Shown: positions 18,035 to 27,248, counted from the stretch's first letter. The stretch: DNA of 64,000 nt from Cupriavidus sp. D384 (GCF_001652915.1 NZ_BBQI01000011.1:1-64000); one strand, 5' to 3'. Program-made: numbers and translations. The notes: generated by a model from the letters alone, not told the origin.

Positions 18035-18514
18035 TCAGAACCCCAGATCGCTCAGGCCCGGATGGTCATCGGGCCGGCGACCCAGCGGCCAGTGGTACTT
18101 GCGATCCGCCTCGCGGATCGGCGCGTCGTTGATGCATGCGAAACGGCGTTGCATCAGGCCGTTCTCGTCAAATTCCCAGTTCTCGTTACCGTACGACCGG
18201 AACCAGTTGCCCGAGTCGTCGTGCCATTCGTACGCAAAGCGCACCGCGATGCGGTTGCCATCGTGCGCCCACAGTTCCTTGATCAGCCGATAGTCGAGTT
18301 CCTTCTGCCATTTGCGGCTCAGGAAGGCCACGATCTCGTCGCGTCCGTTCACAAATTCGGCGCGGTTGCGCCAGGCGCTGTCGACCGTATAGGCCAGCGC
18401 CACGCGGTGCGGATCGCGCGTGTTCCAGCCGTCCTCGGCCGCGCGCACCTTGGCGGCGGCGGTCTCGGCGGTGAATGGGGGCAGCGGCGGGCGAACTTCA
18501 GGTTGGCTCGACAT
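18035..18514 (-). CDS. DUF1348 / NTF2-like protein
   Basis: This 159-residue SnoaL/NTF2-like protein of the DUF1348 family has signature runs [45 protein letters not shown] and [16 protein letters not shown]. The molecular function is unknown. The promoter carries two copies of the palindrome found before the TetR gene at 9.6 kb, so it is likely repressed by that protein and induced by some xenobiotic or stress ligand. Confidence 0.85.
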   Translation of the reverse strand: MSSQPEVRPPLPPFTAETAAAKVRAAEDGWNTRDPHRVALAYTVDSAWRNRAEFVNGRDEIVAFLSRKWQKELDYRLIKELWAHDGNRIAVRFAYEWHDDSGNWFRSYGNENWEFDENGLMQRRFACINDAPIREADRKYHWPLGRRPDDHPGLSDLGF

Positions 18515-18591
18515 GGGCAGGCTCCTTGGGAATCGGAAAAAACGGAAAATCGATTGGGAAATCGGTAGCGAAAACGCGCAGATCCATATGT

Positions 18592-18632
18592 AGACAGATC
18601 TGTCTCATAGTGTTGGGTAGACAGATCTGTAT
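18592..18632. promoter_or_regulatory. Tandem TetR operators upstream of the DUF1348 gene
   Basis: AGACAGATCTGTCT (18592-18605) is identical to the operator at 10245-10258, and AGACAGATCTGTAT (18619-18632) differs at one base. The centres are 27 bp apart. They lie 78-118 bp upstream of the DUF1348 ATG, and the other flanking gene only ends here, so DUF1348 is the only gene they can control. Confidence 0.7.
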
Positions 18633-18683
18633 GTCAAGCAGAAATTCGCGGAAATCCGAGGATCGCCGCTCGCTCTCCAGCCA

Positions 18684-19760
18684 CTAGACGCGCTGCCGGT
18701 CAAACCCCGATTCGCGCGCCAGCACGATAGCCTGCGAGCGATTCTCGACCTCGAGTTTCGAGAAAATGCTGGTGATGTGGTTTCGCACGGTCTTCTCGCA
18801 CAGCCCCAGATGGGCGGCGATCTGCGCGTTGTCGCGCCCCTGCGCGATCAGCACCACGATGTCGCGTTCGCGCCGCGTCAGTGCGCCAAAGGCCGGGTCG
18901 GTGGAAGGCGCCGGGGCAGGCAGGAAGGCGCGCACTTCTTCGATCCAGCGTTCCCACGCCGGCTCGGTTTCCAGCAGCAGGTGGTTGCCGCTGTCCAGCG
19001 GCACGAAGCGGGCATTGGGAATCATGCTGGCAAGCAGCCGCCCTTCGTCGAATGGCACGCGCGCGTCGCGCACCGCATGCAGCACCAGGGTCGGGCAGGT
19101 AACGAGCGGCAGCAGGTCCACCACGTCGATCTCGTTGAAGATGCGCATGAAGCGCGCCGCATTGACTGGCGACGTGGACACCCGCTCGAGCTCGTTGAAC
19201 CAGCGGTGCTGCTCGGCGGTGCCGCCCGGGATGAACTGCGTGGTGAAGAACTGGCGGAATGCCGGATTTTCCTGACCCCAGCCAATCTCGGCCAGCCGGA
19301 TCATCAGTTCAGCCTCCTCGCGCATGGCGTCGCCCTGGTTGCGCTTGAGCCGCCCGCGGGCGTAGCCGCCGTGCAGCACCAGATGACTGACGCGCCCGGG
19401 ATGCGCCACGGCATAGGCCACGGCAATCGATGCCCCCTGCGAGATGCCCAGCAGCGCGAAGGGCTCCACGGCCATCGCGTCGACGATGGTTTCCAGGTCG
19501 CGCAGCCACGCGTCGAACGACAGGTCTTCGACATGGCGGTCGGACAGGCCGCAACCGCGTTCGTCGTAGCGGATCAGCGTGTGCTGTTCGGACAGCGCGA
19601 ACAGCATGTGGCTCCAGACCGGACTGCCGACATCGAACTCGAGGTGGCTCATCCAGTTGGCGGCCTTCACCAGCGGCGGGCCGCTGCCCGTGATTGCATA
19701 CGCCAGGCGTACGCGGTCAGGGCTGGTGCATAGGCGAATCTGCTGCTTGAGCATCGGCAT
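18684..19760 (-). CDS. Alpha/beta hydrolase fused to a LuxR-type DNA-binding domain
   Basis: This 358-residue protein has an N-terminal alpha/beta hydrolase (residues about 15-275) with the nucleophile Ser107 in GISQGAS, RYDERGCGLSD, and a late His (SGNHLLLE). A C-terminal LuxR/GerE helix-turn-helix follows (LTRRERDIVVLIAQGRDNAQIAAHLGLCEKTVRNHITSIFSKL). The architecture suggests a regulator that binds or hydrolyses a small signal. The start at ATG 19760 begins MPMLKQQIRLC; upstream residues do not look protein-coding. The ligand and targets are unknown. Confidence 0.85.
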   Translation of the reverse strand: MPMLKQQIRLCTSPDRVRLAYAITGSGPPLVKAANWMSHLEFDVGSPVWSHMLFALSEQHTLIRYDERGCGLSDRHVEDLSFDAWLRDLETIVDAMAVEPFALLGISQGASIAVAYAVAHPGRVSHLVLHGGYARGRLKRNQGDAMREEAELMIRLAEIGWGQENPAFRQFFTTQFIPGGTAEQHRWFNELERVSTSPVNAARFMRIFNEIDVVDLLPLVTCPTLVLHAVRDARVPFDEGRLLASMIPNARFVPLDSGNHLLLETEPAWERWIEEVRAFLPAPAPSTDPAFGALTRRERDIVVLIAQGRDNAQIAAHLGLCEKTVRNHITSIFSKLEVENRSQAIVLARESGFDRQRV

Positions 19761-20056
19761 GGGTGGGTCGCGCACGGGGCAGGATATGGGCGACGCGGTG
19801 CGCCGGCGCGCAACGGCCGGCAATGGTTCACCGCGTCCGGTCGTGCCGGGCGACTCACCTATCTTAGACAACGATCCCCAGCGCGCCGACATCGATACCG
19901 ACTGCCGGCCCCGCAAAGTGCGGAAGGCCAGACGCGGTGCGTAGGTAGTGCGCCGGATGATGTACACCAAGGGCGGTGTCCCGCGACGGAAGCTGGAAGG
20001 TCCGGCCCGGCGGCAGGTGGTCTGCCGCCAGGCCGGACCCGGTGCGCTACAACACG

Positions 20057-20359
20057 TCAGGCCGCGCGCATCGCGCAGTCCCCCTGGGCGCCGACGCTGC
20101 GCGCGCCGTCGGTGTAGGCGTCGCGCGGCCCGATGCGGTTGCCGCCATCGCTGAATGCATCGCGGGGGCCCATGCGGGCGCCGTCGGCAAAAGGATCGAA
20201 GGTGCCACGCAGGCACACTGACTTGCTTGCGTGCAGCGTCGATCCATTCGACGGAACGAATACTTCGCTCCACGCGGCGTGGGCGGTCCGGGCAATGCCG
20301 ACGGTCAATGCAGAAGCGGCTGAAACGGCAAGCAAGGTCTTTGCAACGTTGGTATACAT
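20057..20359 (-). CDS. Small secreted TDGAR-repeat protein
   Basis: This 100-residue exported protein has a signal peptide ending at AHA-A (residue 28-29) and three copies of a 12-residue unit ending in DGA: DPFADGARMGPR, DAFSDGGNRIGPR and DAYTDGARS. Cys49 and Cys95 flank the repeats and could form a disulfide. A longer relative with eight units is encoded at 40240-40758. The ATG at 20357-20359 has GGAG upstream. I know of no characterised function. Similar Burkholderiales proteins are usually left hypothetical or misnamed. Confidence 0.68.
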   Translation of the reverse strand: MYTNVAKTLLAVSAASALTVGIARTAHAAWSEVFVPSNGSTLHASKSVCLRGTFDPFADGARMGPRDAFSDGGNRIGPRDAYTDGARSVGAQGDCAMRAA

Positions 20360-20797
20360 CTCGACGACTCCAACTCTTGAACTCCAATCAGAAGGCAAAC
20401 ACGGACGGCCATTCGCCAGGATGGCATCGGCCGACCCGTGGAGTCATTGTCGGAAATCGCTTGCGACCGCGTACGTGACAGGTGTCCCGGTTTTTGCCGG
20501 GATCGCGGGGAAACCCGGTGCCAATGCGTGGGACTTCGGTCCTGTGCAGGCGAAAGGACCTGGCCGGTGGCGCGAGGAGGATGCCCGCAAGCCACGCCCA
20601 GCATGGCATTGCAGGTAGTCCTATCGTAATTCCCCGAGTAAACCCGCGCCAAGGACGCATGTCCCGCTTTCCGGTGCCGAATCCGATGAAAACGATTGCA
20701 GCCGGGACACCGGCCTCACGCGCGACACCCCCGAAACGTCCGAGTATCCGCCCCACGTCCTCCATGGGACGGATTTCACGTATCAAGGAGTTTCGCA
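20360..20797. other. 438-bp region without a recognised gene
   Basis: This divergent intergenic stretch separates the TDGAR-repeat gene from the diiron-protein gene. It contains a small hairpin CCCGG-N6-CCGGG at 20484-20499. I see no RNA gene, riboswitch fold or known operator. Both flanking genes must have their promoters here. Confidence 0.4.
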
Positions 20798-21775
20798 ATG
20801 CACGCTGTATCCCTTTCCGCCGACACACAACGCTACGCCCGCTGCATCGCCGCCTCACGCCGCATCCGCTGGGACATCGACCAGGACGTGATTCGCGACC
20901 GCACGTTCGACCTTTCGCACAAGTTCATGCCCGACGGCCTGTCGCTCGTCGACGAACTGCCCTTCCTGAGCGCGTCGGAGCAGCGCTTCCTGAGCCAGGT
21001 GCAAGGCCGTACCTACGCCAACATGTTCGGGCTGGTGGAACGCTTTGTCAGCGCCAAGGTGCTGGAGTTGACCGGGCAACATGCGCTGGGCGACCAGGTC
21101 GCGCTGGAGGCCCTGATCCGCTTTTCCGACGAGGAACTGAAGCACCAGGAACTGTTTCGCCGCATCGAGCGGCTGGCCGCCCGCGACATGCCCGACGGCT
21201 ACCGCTTCGAGGCCCAGCCCAACGACGTGGCCGCATTCGTGCTGGGCAAGCGCACGTGGGCCGTGCTGGCCGTGATCTGCCAGCTGGAATTGTTCTCGCA
21301 GGCGCACTATCGCGCCAGCATCGGCACGGCGCCGGACCTTTCCGAACTGTTCAAGGACGTGTTCCTGTACCACTGGCGCGAGGAGTCGCAGCACGCGATC
21401 CTGGACGAACTGGAGTGGATCCGCGAGAACGCCCGCGTGAGCGACGCCGAGCGCGATGCGGCCATCGACGACATGCTGGCGATCGTGGGCGGCTTCGACG
21501 CCATCGTCCAGGCCCAGGCCCACGCCGATGCGGCCTACTTCATGCGCGTGATCCGTGGCGCGCAGGATGCCCCGCATGCACCAGAGGTGGAGGCGGTGGT
21601 GCTCAAGGCGTACCGCTGGACGTACATCGTGACGGGCATGTTCGAACCGCGCTTCTGCAAGCTGCTGGAGGAAATGACCACCGAGGCGCAGCGGGCGCGC
21701 ATCCAGGCCGGTGCGGCGCCGCTGATGTACGCGGTGCCCGCCAGCGGCGCGCCGCAGCCGGCGATGGCGGCCTGA
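20798..21775 (+). CDS. Ferritin-like diiron protein
   Basis: This 325-residue, all-helical protein carries two diiron-type ExxH motifs: FSDEELKHQELF and HWREESQHAILDELEW. That pattern is seen in ferritin-like diiron carboxylate proteins and oxygenases. The ATG at 20798 follows AAGGAG. Family assignment beyond the ferritin-like fold is uncertain; an oxygenase or an oxidative-stress function are both possible. The C-terminus is Ala/Pro-rich. No partner reductase gene is adjacent. Confidence 0.72.
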   Translation: MHAVSLSADTQRYARCIAASRRIRWDIDQDVIRDRTFDLSHKFMPDGLSLVDELPFLSASEQRFLSQVQGRTYANMFGLVERFVSAKVLELTGQHALGDQVALEALIRFSDEELKHQELFRRIERLAARDMPDGYRFEAQPNDVAAFVLGKRTWAVLAVICQLELFSQAHYRASIGTAPDLSELFKDVFLYHWREESQHAILDELEWIRENARVSDAERDAAIDDMLAIVGGFDAIVQAQAHADAAYFMRVIRGAQDAPHAPEVEAVVLKAYRWTYIVTGMFEPRFCKLLEEMTTEAQRARIQAGAAPLMYAVPASGAPQPAMAA

Positions 21776-21841
21776 GCCAGCCGACGGCCCGCCAGTCTGG
21801 AGCTTTGGCTATCTGGCGGATCGTCGACATACCCCGGGGTG

Positions 21842-22834
21842 TTATTCGGGCGTGATCCCGGCCTGCTTGATCTGTGCCGCCCAGCGGACCATTTCCTTGC
21901 GCAGCATGGCATCGGCCTGGGCCGGGCTCATCGTCAGCGGCTCGAAGCCTTCCTTGAGCAGCCGCGCCTTCAGTTCGGGCTGGGCCAGTGCCGTGTTGAG
22001 CGTCTGGTTCAGCTTTGCCAGCACGTCCCTGGGCGTACCGGCCGGCGCGCTGACGATAAACCACGTCTCGAACGCGTAGTTCGGCAGGCCCGCTTCGGCC
22101 ATGGTGGGCACGTCAGGCATCAGCGGCGAACGCTTCGGCCCGGTCACGGCCAGCGCGCGCAGCTTGCCGGCCTGCACGTGCGGCAGCGCCGCCGACAGCA
22201 CCGGAAAACTCATCTGCACCTGGCCGGCAATCGTATCGACCAGGGCGGGGCCGCCGCCCTTGTACGGCACATGCAGGATGTCGGCGCCGGATTCGGTCTT
22301 GAACAGTTCGGCCGCCATATGGAACGTGCTGCCCGCCCCCGCCGAGCCAAAGCTCAGCTTGCCCGGCTGCGCCTTGGCGAGGGCAATCAGTTCCTTGACG
22401 TTTTTCGCAGGCAGCGCGTTGTTGACCACCAGCACATGCTGCGATGTCCCCATGGTGCCGACCGACGCAAAGTCTTTGGCCGTATCGAATGGCAGTTTGG
22501 CGAATAGCGACGGATTGACCGCCAGCGCCACATTGTTGATCGCCAGCGTGTAGCCGTCAGGTTTTGCCTTGGCCAGCTGGTCCATGCCGATATTGCCCGA
22601 TGCACCGGCGCGATTGTCCGCCACCATGGACTGGCCCAGTTGCTTGCCCCAGGCGTCGGTAATCAGCCGGCCGGCAATATCGACACTGCCACCGGGCGCG
22701 AACGGCACGATCAGGCGGATCGGACGATTGGGAAAGCTGTCTGCGGCAAGCGAAGGCACGGCGGCAAGCGTGGCGGCCATCGCCGCAACGGCAATGCCCG
22801 CACGCTTCGCCAGGCTGGCGAAGGGAATACCCAT
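21842..22834 (-). CDS. Bug-family (TTT) periplasmic substrate-binding protein
   Basis: This 330-residue exported protein has a signal peptide ending near SLAA-DSFP and the Bug hallmarks FPNRPIRLIVPFAPGGSVDI and VADNRAGASGNIGMD. The ATG at 22832-22834 follows AGGAG. It is an orphan with no TctA/TctB genes beside it. The ligand is unknown. It is clearly related in family to the Bug protein of the cat operon but divergent in sequence. Confidence 0.92.
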   Translation of the reverse strand: MGIPFASLAKRAGIAVAAMAATLAAVPSLAADSFPNRPIRLIVPFAPGGSVDIAGRLITDAWGKQLGQSMVADNRAGASGNIGMDQLAKAKPDGYTLAINNVALAVNPSLFAKLPFDTAKDFASVGTMGTSQHVLVVNNALPAKNVKELIALAKAQPGKLSFGSAGAGSTFHMAAELFKTESGADILHVPYKGGGPALVDTIAGQVQMSFPVLSAALPHVQAGKLRALAVTGPKRSPLMPDVPTMAEAGLPNYAFETWFIVSAPAGTPRDVLAKLNQTLNTALAQPELKARLLKEGFEPLTMSPAQADAMLRKEMVRWAAQIKQAGITPE

Positions 22835-23024
22835 GTTTTGTCTCCTGGTTGGTGCGCCGGGCTTGGGCCCGGTCGAATACCTGAATCGCCCCGTCCAGTG
22901 CGTCCTAGCGTTTTTACGATTTCCGGACAGGGCGCAGGCAGTGTAACCATGAAACAAAGCGCAGGGATATCCTCTTCAGAACGACATTGATGCCCTCAAC
23001 TCACGAATCAATCACCGTCGGCGC

Positions 23025-24779
23025 TCAGACGCGGGCGTGTTCGAGCGTGGCCAGATAGTGATGAATCTGCGCCACAACGGCCGCGCCCTCGCCCACCGCG
23101 GCCGCCACGCGCTTGGTGGAGCCCGACCGGACATCGCCAATCGCAAACACGCCGGGCACGCTGGTTTCGAGCGTGTAGTCGGCCCGCTCGGTGCAGGAGT
23201 GATGCGCGTCGTAGCCGGTCATGATGAAGCCCTTGTTGTCGGTTTCCACATGGCACGAGCGCAGCCATTCGGTGTTGGGCGCGGCCCCGATGAACAGGAA
23301 CACATGGCGCATCGGCACGGCCACGCACTCCGGCCCCTGCGCGCGCTCCTTGTACCTGACGGTGGACAGCCAGCCGTCGCCCTCCATGGCCGTGATCTGC
23401 GCATGGGTGTGCAGGTGGACATTCGACAGGCCCCTTAACCGGTCGATCAGGTAGCGCGACATGGTGGCCTCGAGCCCTTCGCCGCGCACCAGCATATGCA
23501 CCTCGGCCGCATGCGACGCCAGGTACACCGCCGCCTGGCCCGCCGAATTGCCGCCGCCCACCAGCATTGCGTGTTCGTCCTTGCACAGCTTGGCTTCCAC
23601 GGGCGACGCCCAGTAGTAGACGCCGCGCCCTTCGTACCGGTCGAGCGATGCGATCTCGGCGCGCCGGTATTGCGCGCCACTGGCAATCACCACCGTCCGC
23701 GTGGGAATGCGGCGGCCGTCCTGCAATTCGAGTTCGATCGGATTCTCGCCACAATGCAGCGCCTTGGCTTCTAGCGGAATGGCTACGTGGGCACCAAACT
23801 TGAGCGCCTGCACGAACGCGCGACCGGCCAGCGCCTGGCCGGAAATGCCGGTCGGAAAGCCCAGGTAGTTCTCGATGCGCGCACTGGCGCCGGCCTGGCC
23901 GCCCGGCGACCGGCAGTCGAGCACGGCCACCGACAGCCCTTCGGACGCGGCATAGACGGCCGTTGCCAGCCCGGCCGGGCCGGCACCGACCACAATGACG
24001 TCATAGACATGGCCCGGGTCGAATTCGGGCACCAGCCCCAGGCAACTGGCAAGCTGGCCTTCGTCAGGCGCGCGCAGCACGCTGCCGTCGGGGCAGATCA
24101 CCATCGGAAAATCGCTCTGCGGGGCCTTGCTGATATCGAGCAGGCACGTGGAATCGGTGTCGGTCTCGATATCGATCACCCGGTGCGGATGGCCGTTGCG
24201 GCGCAGGAATGCCTGCAAGGCCAGCAGCAAGGGCTCCGTGCCCCTGCCAACCAGCACCGGCCCGCCCCCCTGCTCGATCAGCCCGACCCGGCGCAGGATC
24301 AGCGCCCGCATGATGCGCTCGCCCAGGTCGGCCTCGGCCACCAGCAGCGCCCGCAGGGCAGGCGGCGGAATCACCAGGATCGTCACGTCTTCCAGCGCCA
24401 CGGCATCCACCAGCGCGGGCTTGCCGGTCAACTGTCCGACCTCGGCCAGGAATTGCCCCGGCCCTTCCTCGGTGATCGGAGTACGGTGACCAAAGCCGTC
24501 GCGGCGGTCGATCCGGACGCGGCCTGCCAGCACCACGTGCATGCCGCGCCCCGCATCGCCCACCTGGAAAATCAGTTCGCCGGCCTGCCACGTGCGTACC
24601 TGCCCGAAGCGCCGGATGCGGTCGATCTCCGCATGCGTCAAGGTGGGGAACATCTGATGGCGGCGCGTTTCCAGGTTCGAGAACGGCGCCTCGAGTTCGG
24701 TCAGCGTCGGCTCCGTGGCCGGTGCGTCAGCGGTGTCAGGATGGGCGTCGAGTTCCGACGTCGCCTGGGTCATCTCCAT
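23025..24779 (-). CDS. cNMP-binding / thioredoxin-reductase-like fusion protein
   Basis: This 584-residue cytosolic protein has an N-terminal cyclic-nucleotide-binding domain (about 43-160, with FLAEVGQLTGKPALVDAVA). A Trx/Grx-like linker (about 180-255) follows, then a thioredoxin-reductase-type FAD/NADPH module (about 258-584) with GAGPAG at 265-270, SPGGQAGASARIENYLGFP, GGGNSAG at 408-414 and GVFAIGDVRSGSTKRVA. At the place of the CxxC of true TrxR the sequence reads YYWASPVE, so the redox disulfide is missing and it cannot act as a classical reductase. The start follows GGGGGA; ATG 24773 is an alternative. Confidence 0.85.
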   Translation of the reverse strand: MEMTQATSELDAHPDTADAPATEPTLTELEAPFSNLETRRHQMFPTLTHAEIDRIRRFGQVRTWQAGELIFQVGDAGRGMHVVLAGRVRIDRRDGFGHRTPITEEGPGQFLAEVGQLTGKPALVDAVALEDVTILVIPPPALRALLVAEADLGERIMRALILRRVGLIEQGGGPVLVGRGTEPLLLALQAFLRRNGHPHRVIDIETDTDSTCLLDISKAPQSDFPMVICPDGSVLRAPDEGQLASCLGLVPEFDPGHVYDVIVVGAGPAGLATAVYAASEGLSVAVLDCRSPGGQAGASARIENYLGFPTGISGQALAGRAFVQALKFGAHVAIPLEAKALHCGENPIELELQDGRRIPTRTVVIASGAQYRRAEIASLDRYEGRGVYYWASPVEAKLCKDEHAMLVGGGNSAGQAAVYLASHAAEVHMLVRGEGLEATMSRYLIDRLRGLSNVHLHTHAQITAMEGDGWLSTVRYKERAQGPECVAVPMRHVFLFIGAAPNTEWLRSCHVETDNKGFIMTGYDAHHSCTERADYTLETSVPGVFAIGDVRSGSTKRVAAAVGEGAAVVAQIHHYLATLEHARV

Positions 24780-25214
24780 GCTTTCCCCCGTTGCTGTGAA
24801 GCGGCCGGCCGTGCCGGCGCGTAATGCATCGATCGAAGACTGCGACGACTGCGAAGACTGCCTGGCCGGTATCGCCGGCCGCGCTGGAAAAGATAGTAGC
24901 CCCGCCAGCGCCGAAACACATCCGGAGTTTGCTGCCGGCCGCAGCGGCACGGGCCCGCACCACCCTTGCGCAGGATCATGAAGCGCGGGAGAGCCTGCAT
25001 GTATGGTTCTCGCCGCAACCTGTCGACACACGCTACGGCAGGGGCGTGCCACCTTCATGGCTATGAAAAATCCGACTGATTTCCAGAGCTTTAAATCATG
25101 GTGAGAATATTAAGCGGTCGCTACACTGTGCTACGCGCCTCCAAGACGCACTGTCCGTCACGGACCCACGAGGCCCCTGGCGGAAGACCAGACAGCCCCC
25201 AGCAAGGAGACTAG
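24780..25214. other. 435-bp divergent intergenic region
   Basis: This region separates the cNMP/TrxR-like gene and the CoA-transferase gene. A short imperfect repeat (GACTGCGACGACTGCGAAGACTGC) occurs at 24838-24861. I see no further gene, RNA or known operator. Confidence 0.35.
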
Positions 25215-26741
25215 ATGTACCGCGATCGCATTCGCCTGGCCGCCCTCCAGGACCGGATCATGTCGGCCGATGAAGCCGCAAGCCTGATCCAGGACGGCAT
25301 GACCGTCGGCATGAGCGGATTCACGCGTGCCGGCGACTGCAAGGCCGTTCCCGTCGCGCTGGCGCGCCGCGCCGCCACCGATCCGCTGCAGATCACGCTG
25401 ATCACCGGCGCCTCGCTGGGGCACGACACCGACAAGATCCTGGCCGAAAGCAATGTGCTGGCGCGCCGGCTGCCGTTCCAGTCCGATGCCACGCTGCGCC
25501 GCAAGATCAACGGCGGCGAGGTCATGTTCATCGACCAGCATCTGGGCGAGACCGTCGAGATGCTGCGCAGCGGCCAGATCGGCCCGGTCGACGTTGCGGT
25601 CATCGAGGCCACTGCCATCACCGAGACGGGCGGCATCGTGCCCACCACCTCGGTCGGCAACTCGGCCAGCTTCGCCAGGATGGCGAAGCAGGTCATCATC
25701 GAGCTGAACCTGAACATGCCCAGCGGGCTGGAAGGCCTGCACGACATCGCCTTCCCGGTGCAGCGGCCATATCGCCAGCCGATTCCGCTGATAGCCGTGG
25801 AACAACGCATCGGCCTGCCCTACATCCCCGTGGACCCGTCGCGCATCGCGGCCATCGTCATCACGCAACGCGACGACAGCCCGTCGAACGCGCTGCCGCC
25901 CGATGCGGAGACAAACCAGATTGCCGGCCACCTGAACGCGCTGCTGGAACGCGAAGTGCGCGCCGGCCGCCTGTCGCCCACGCTGCAGCCGCTGCAGGCC
26001 GGCATCGGCACCATCGCCAACGCCGTATTGCACGGTCTGGCCGATTCGCCATTCCATGATCTGACGATGTACTCCGAGGTGCTGCAGGACAGCACCATCG
26101 CGCTGATCGATGCCGGCAAGATGCGCTTTGCGTCGGCGGCGTCGATGACGCTGTCCGCGCCGCTGTATCGCCGCGTGCTCGACAACATCGAGCACTACAA
26201 GAGCAAGCTCGTACTGCGTCCGCAGGAGATCAGCAACCACCCCGAGGTGCTGCGCCGCCTGGGCCTGATCACCATCAACACGGCGCTGGAATGCGACATC
26301 TACGGCAACGTCAACTCCACGCACGTGGGCGGCACGCACATGATGAACGGGATTGGCGGCTCCGGCGACTTCGCGCGCAATGCGTACCTGTCGGTCTTCG
26401 TCACGAAATCGGTGGCGAAGGACGGCAAGATCTCCAGCATCGTGCCGATGGTGACGCACGTGGACAACAGCGAGCATGACGTGGATATCCTCGTCACCGA
26501 GCATGGCCTGGCCGACCTGCGCGGCCTGGCACCACGCGAGCGGGCGCTGCAGGTCATCAACAACTGCACCGACCCGGCTTACCGCGACGGCCTGCTCGAC
26601 TACTACCGCCGGGCCTGCCTGCGCGGCGGCCAGACGCCGCACGTGCTGGAAGAAGCGTTCGCCTGGCACACGCACTACCGCGACCACGGCACCATGCTGA
26701 CGCAAGCCGGCAAGCCGGCGAACGAGCCACTGGCGGCCTGA
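25215..26741 (+). CDS. Acetyl-CoA hydrolase/transferase family, succinate-CoA-transferase type
   Basis: This 508-residue class I CoA-transferase has the predicted catalytic Glu288 in TMYSEVLQD. Glycine-rich CoA motifs near NVNSTHVGGTHMMNGIGGSGDFARNA also match the AarC/Cat1/ScpC group that moves CoA between succinate, acetate and propionate. The start has AAGGAGAC upstream. It is a single gene. The exact acyl specificity cannot be read from sequence. Confidence 0.9.
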   Translation: MYRDRIRLAALQDRIMSADEAASLIQDGMTVGMSGFTRAGDCKAVPVALARRAATDPLQITLITGASLGHDTDKILAESNVLARRLPFQSDATLRRKINGGEVMFIDQHLGETVEMLRSGQIGPVDVAVIEATAITETGGIVPTTSVGNSASFARMAKQVIIELNLNMPSGLEGLHDIAFPVQRPYRQPIPLIAVEQRIGLPYIPVDPSRIAAIVITQRDDSPSNALPPDAETNQIAGHLNALLEREVRAGRLSPTLQPLQAGIGTIANAVLHGLADSPFHDLTMYSEVLQDSTIALIDAGKMRFASAASMTLSAPLYRRVLDNIEHYKSKLVLRPQEISNHPEVLRRLGLITINTALECDIYGNVNSTHVGGTHMMNGIGGSGDFARNAYLSVFVTKSVAKDGKISSIVPMVTHVDNSEHDVDILVTEHGLADLRGLAPRERALQVINNCTDPAYRDGLLDYYRRACLRGGQTPHVLEEAFAWHTHYRDHGTMLTQAGKPANEPLAA

Positions 26742-26767
26742 CCGGCATCCACCGCCGCGCGATTCCT

Positions 26768-27057
26768 CCATCAGGACCCGCACCATGCGTTGCGGGTCCG
26801 CCAGGAAGGCGCGTGATCCGGTGGTGCCCGGTTTCCTCATCGGCGATACGCTCCACGCCACTCGCCGAGCACCGATAGCTCCACGCCTGCGGATACGCCA
26901 TCCGGATTGGCGAATGGGCAGCGATCAGGAACTGCGACCCATCGCGCACCAGGTCGTGCAACCGCGATATCACCGCGATATCACCGCGAGTTGCCGGGCC
27001 GGCGACAACGCCGCCGCCTCGGGTTCGTCGAGAATATCGAACCCCTGCCCCTGAAAC
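26768..27057 (-). pseudogene. Decayed C-terminal fragment of an AAA/ABC-type ATPase
   Basis: Read leftward from about 27057, the strand encodes ERFQGQGFDILDEPEAAAL (Walker B at 27019-27042) and SPARQLAVISR. A stop caused by an 11-bp tandem duplication (ACCGCGATATC at 26961-26971 and 26972-26982) follows. Skipping the duplicate restores LHDLVRDGSQFLIAAHSPI, with the H-loop histidine, and YPQAWSYRCSASGVERIADEE. A second shift near 26808 is needed to read FLADPQRMVRVLMEES. The N-terminal half with Walker A is absent. This is a remnant of a small AAA-family ATPase, not a functional gene. Confidence 0.75.
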
Positions 27058-27202
27058 CGCTCGGTTTGACTTCACTCCCGATGCACGGACGACTGCCGAC
27101 ACATGTTCGCGCGACTTTGTGTCTTTTGTGTCCAAATCGCCATTTTCCCGACGCTGAGTGTTAGCGTTTCTCCGTCGTGCTATTTATCAACCGTTTCGTG
27201 AA

Positions 27203-27216
27203 TTGTCAGTTGACAA
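27203..27216. promoter_or_regulatory. Palindrome overlapping a -35 element before the HicA-like gene
   Basis: TTGTCAGTTGACAA is a 6-2-6 perfect inverted repeat that contains a consensus TTGACA (27210-27215), 33 bp upstream of the small-gene ATG. An operator over the promoter fits autoregulation by the downstream HTH protein, as in toxin-antitoxin pairs. Confidence 0.5.
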
Positions 27217-27248
27217 CTCACGGACAGCCGCATAACGTGGGAGGCCTG

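Noticed and set aside
20484..20499. Hairpin CCCGG-N6-CCGGG before the diiron-protein gene considered as a riboswitch or terminator
   Set aside because: The stem is short, has no T run, and no conserved riboswitch core could be seen around it.
26742..27248. Intact ATPase gene
   Set aside because: No single frame covers the conserved Walker B to C-terminus stretch; an 11-bp duplication and another shift break it, and Walker A is absent.
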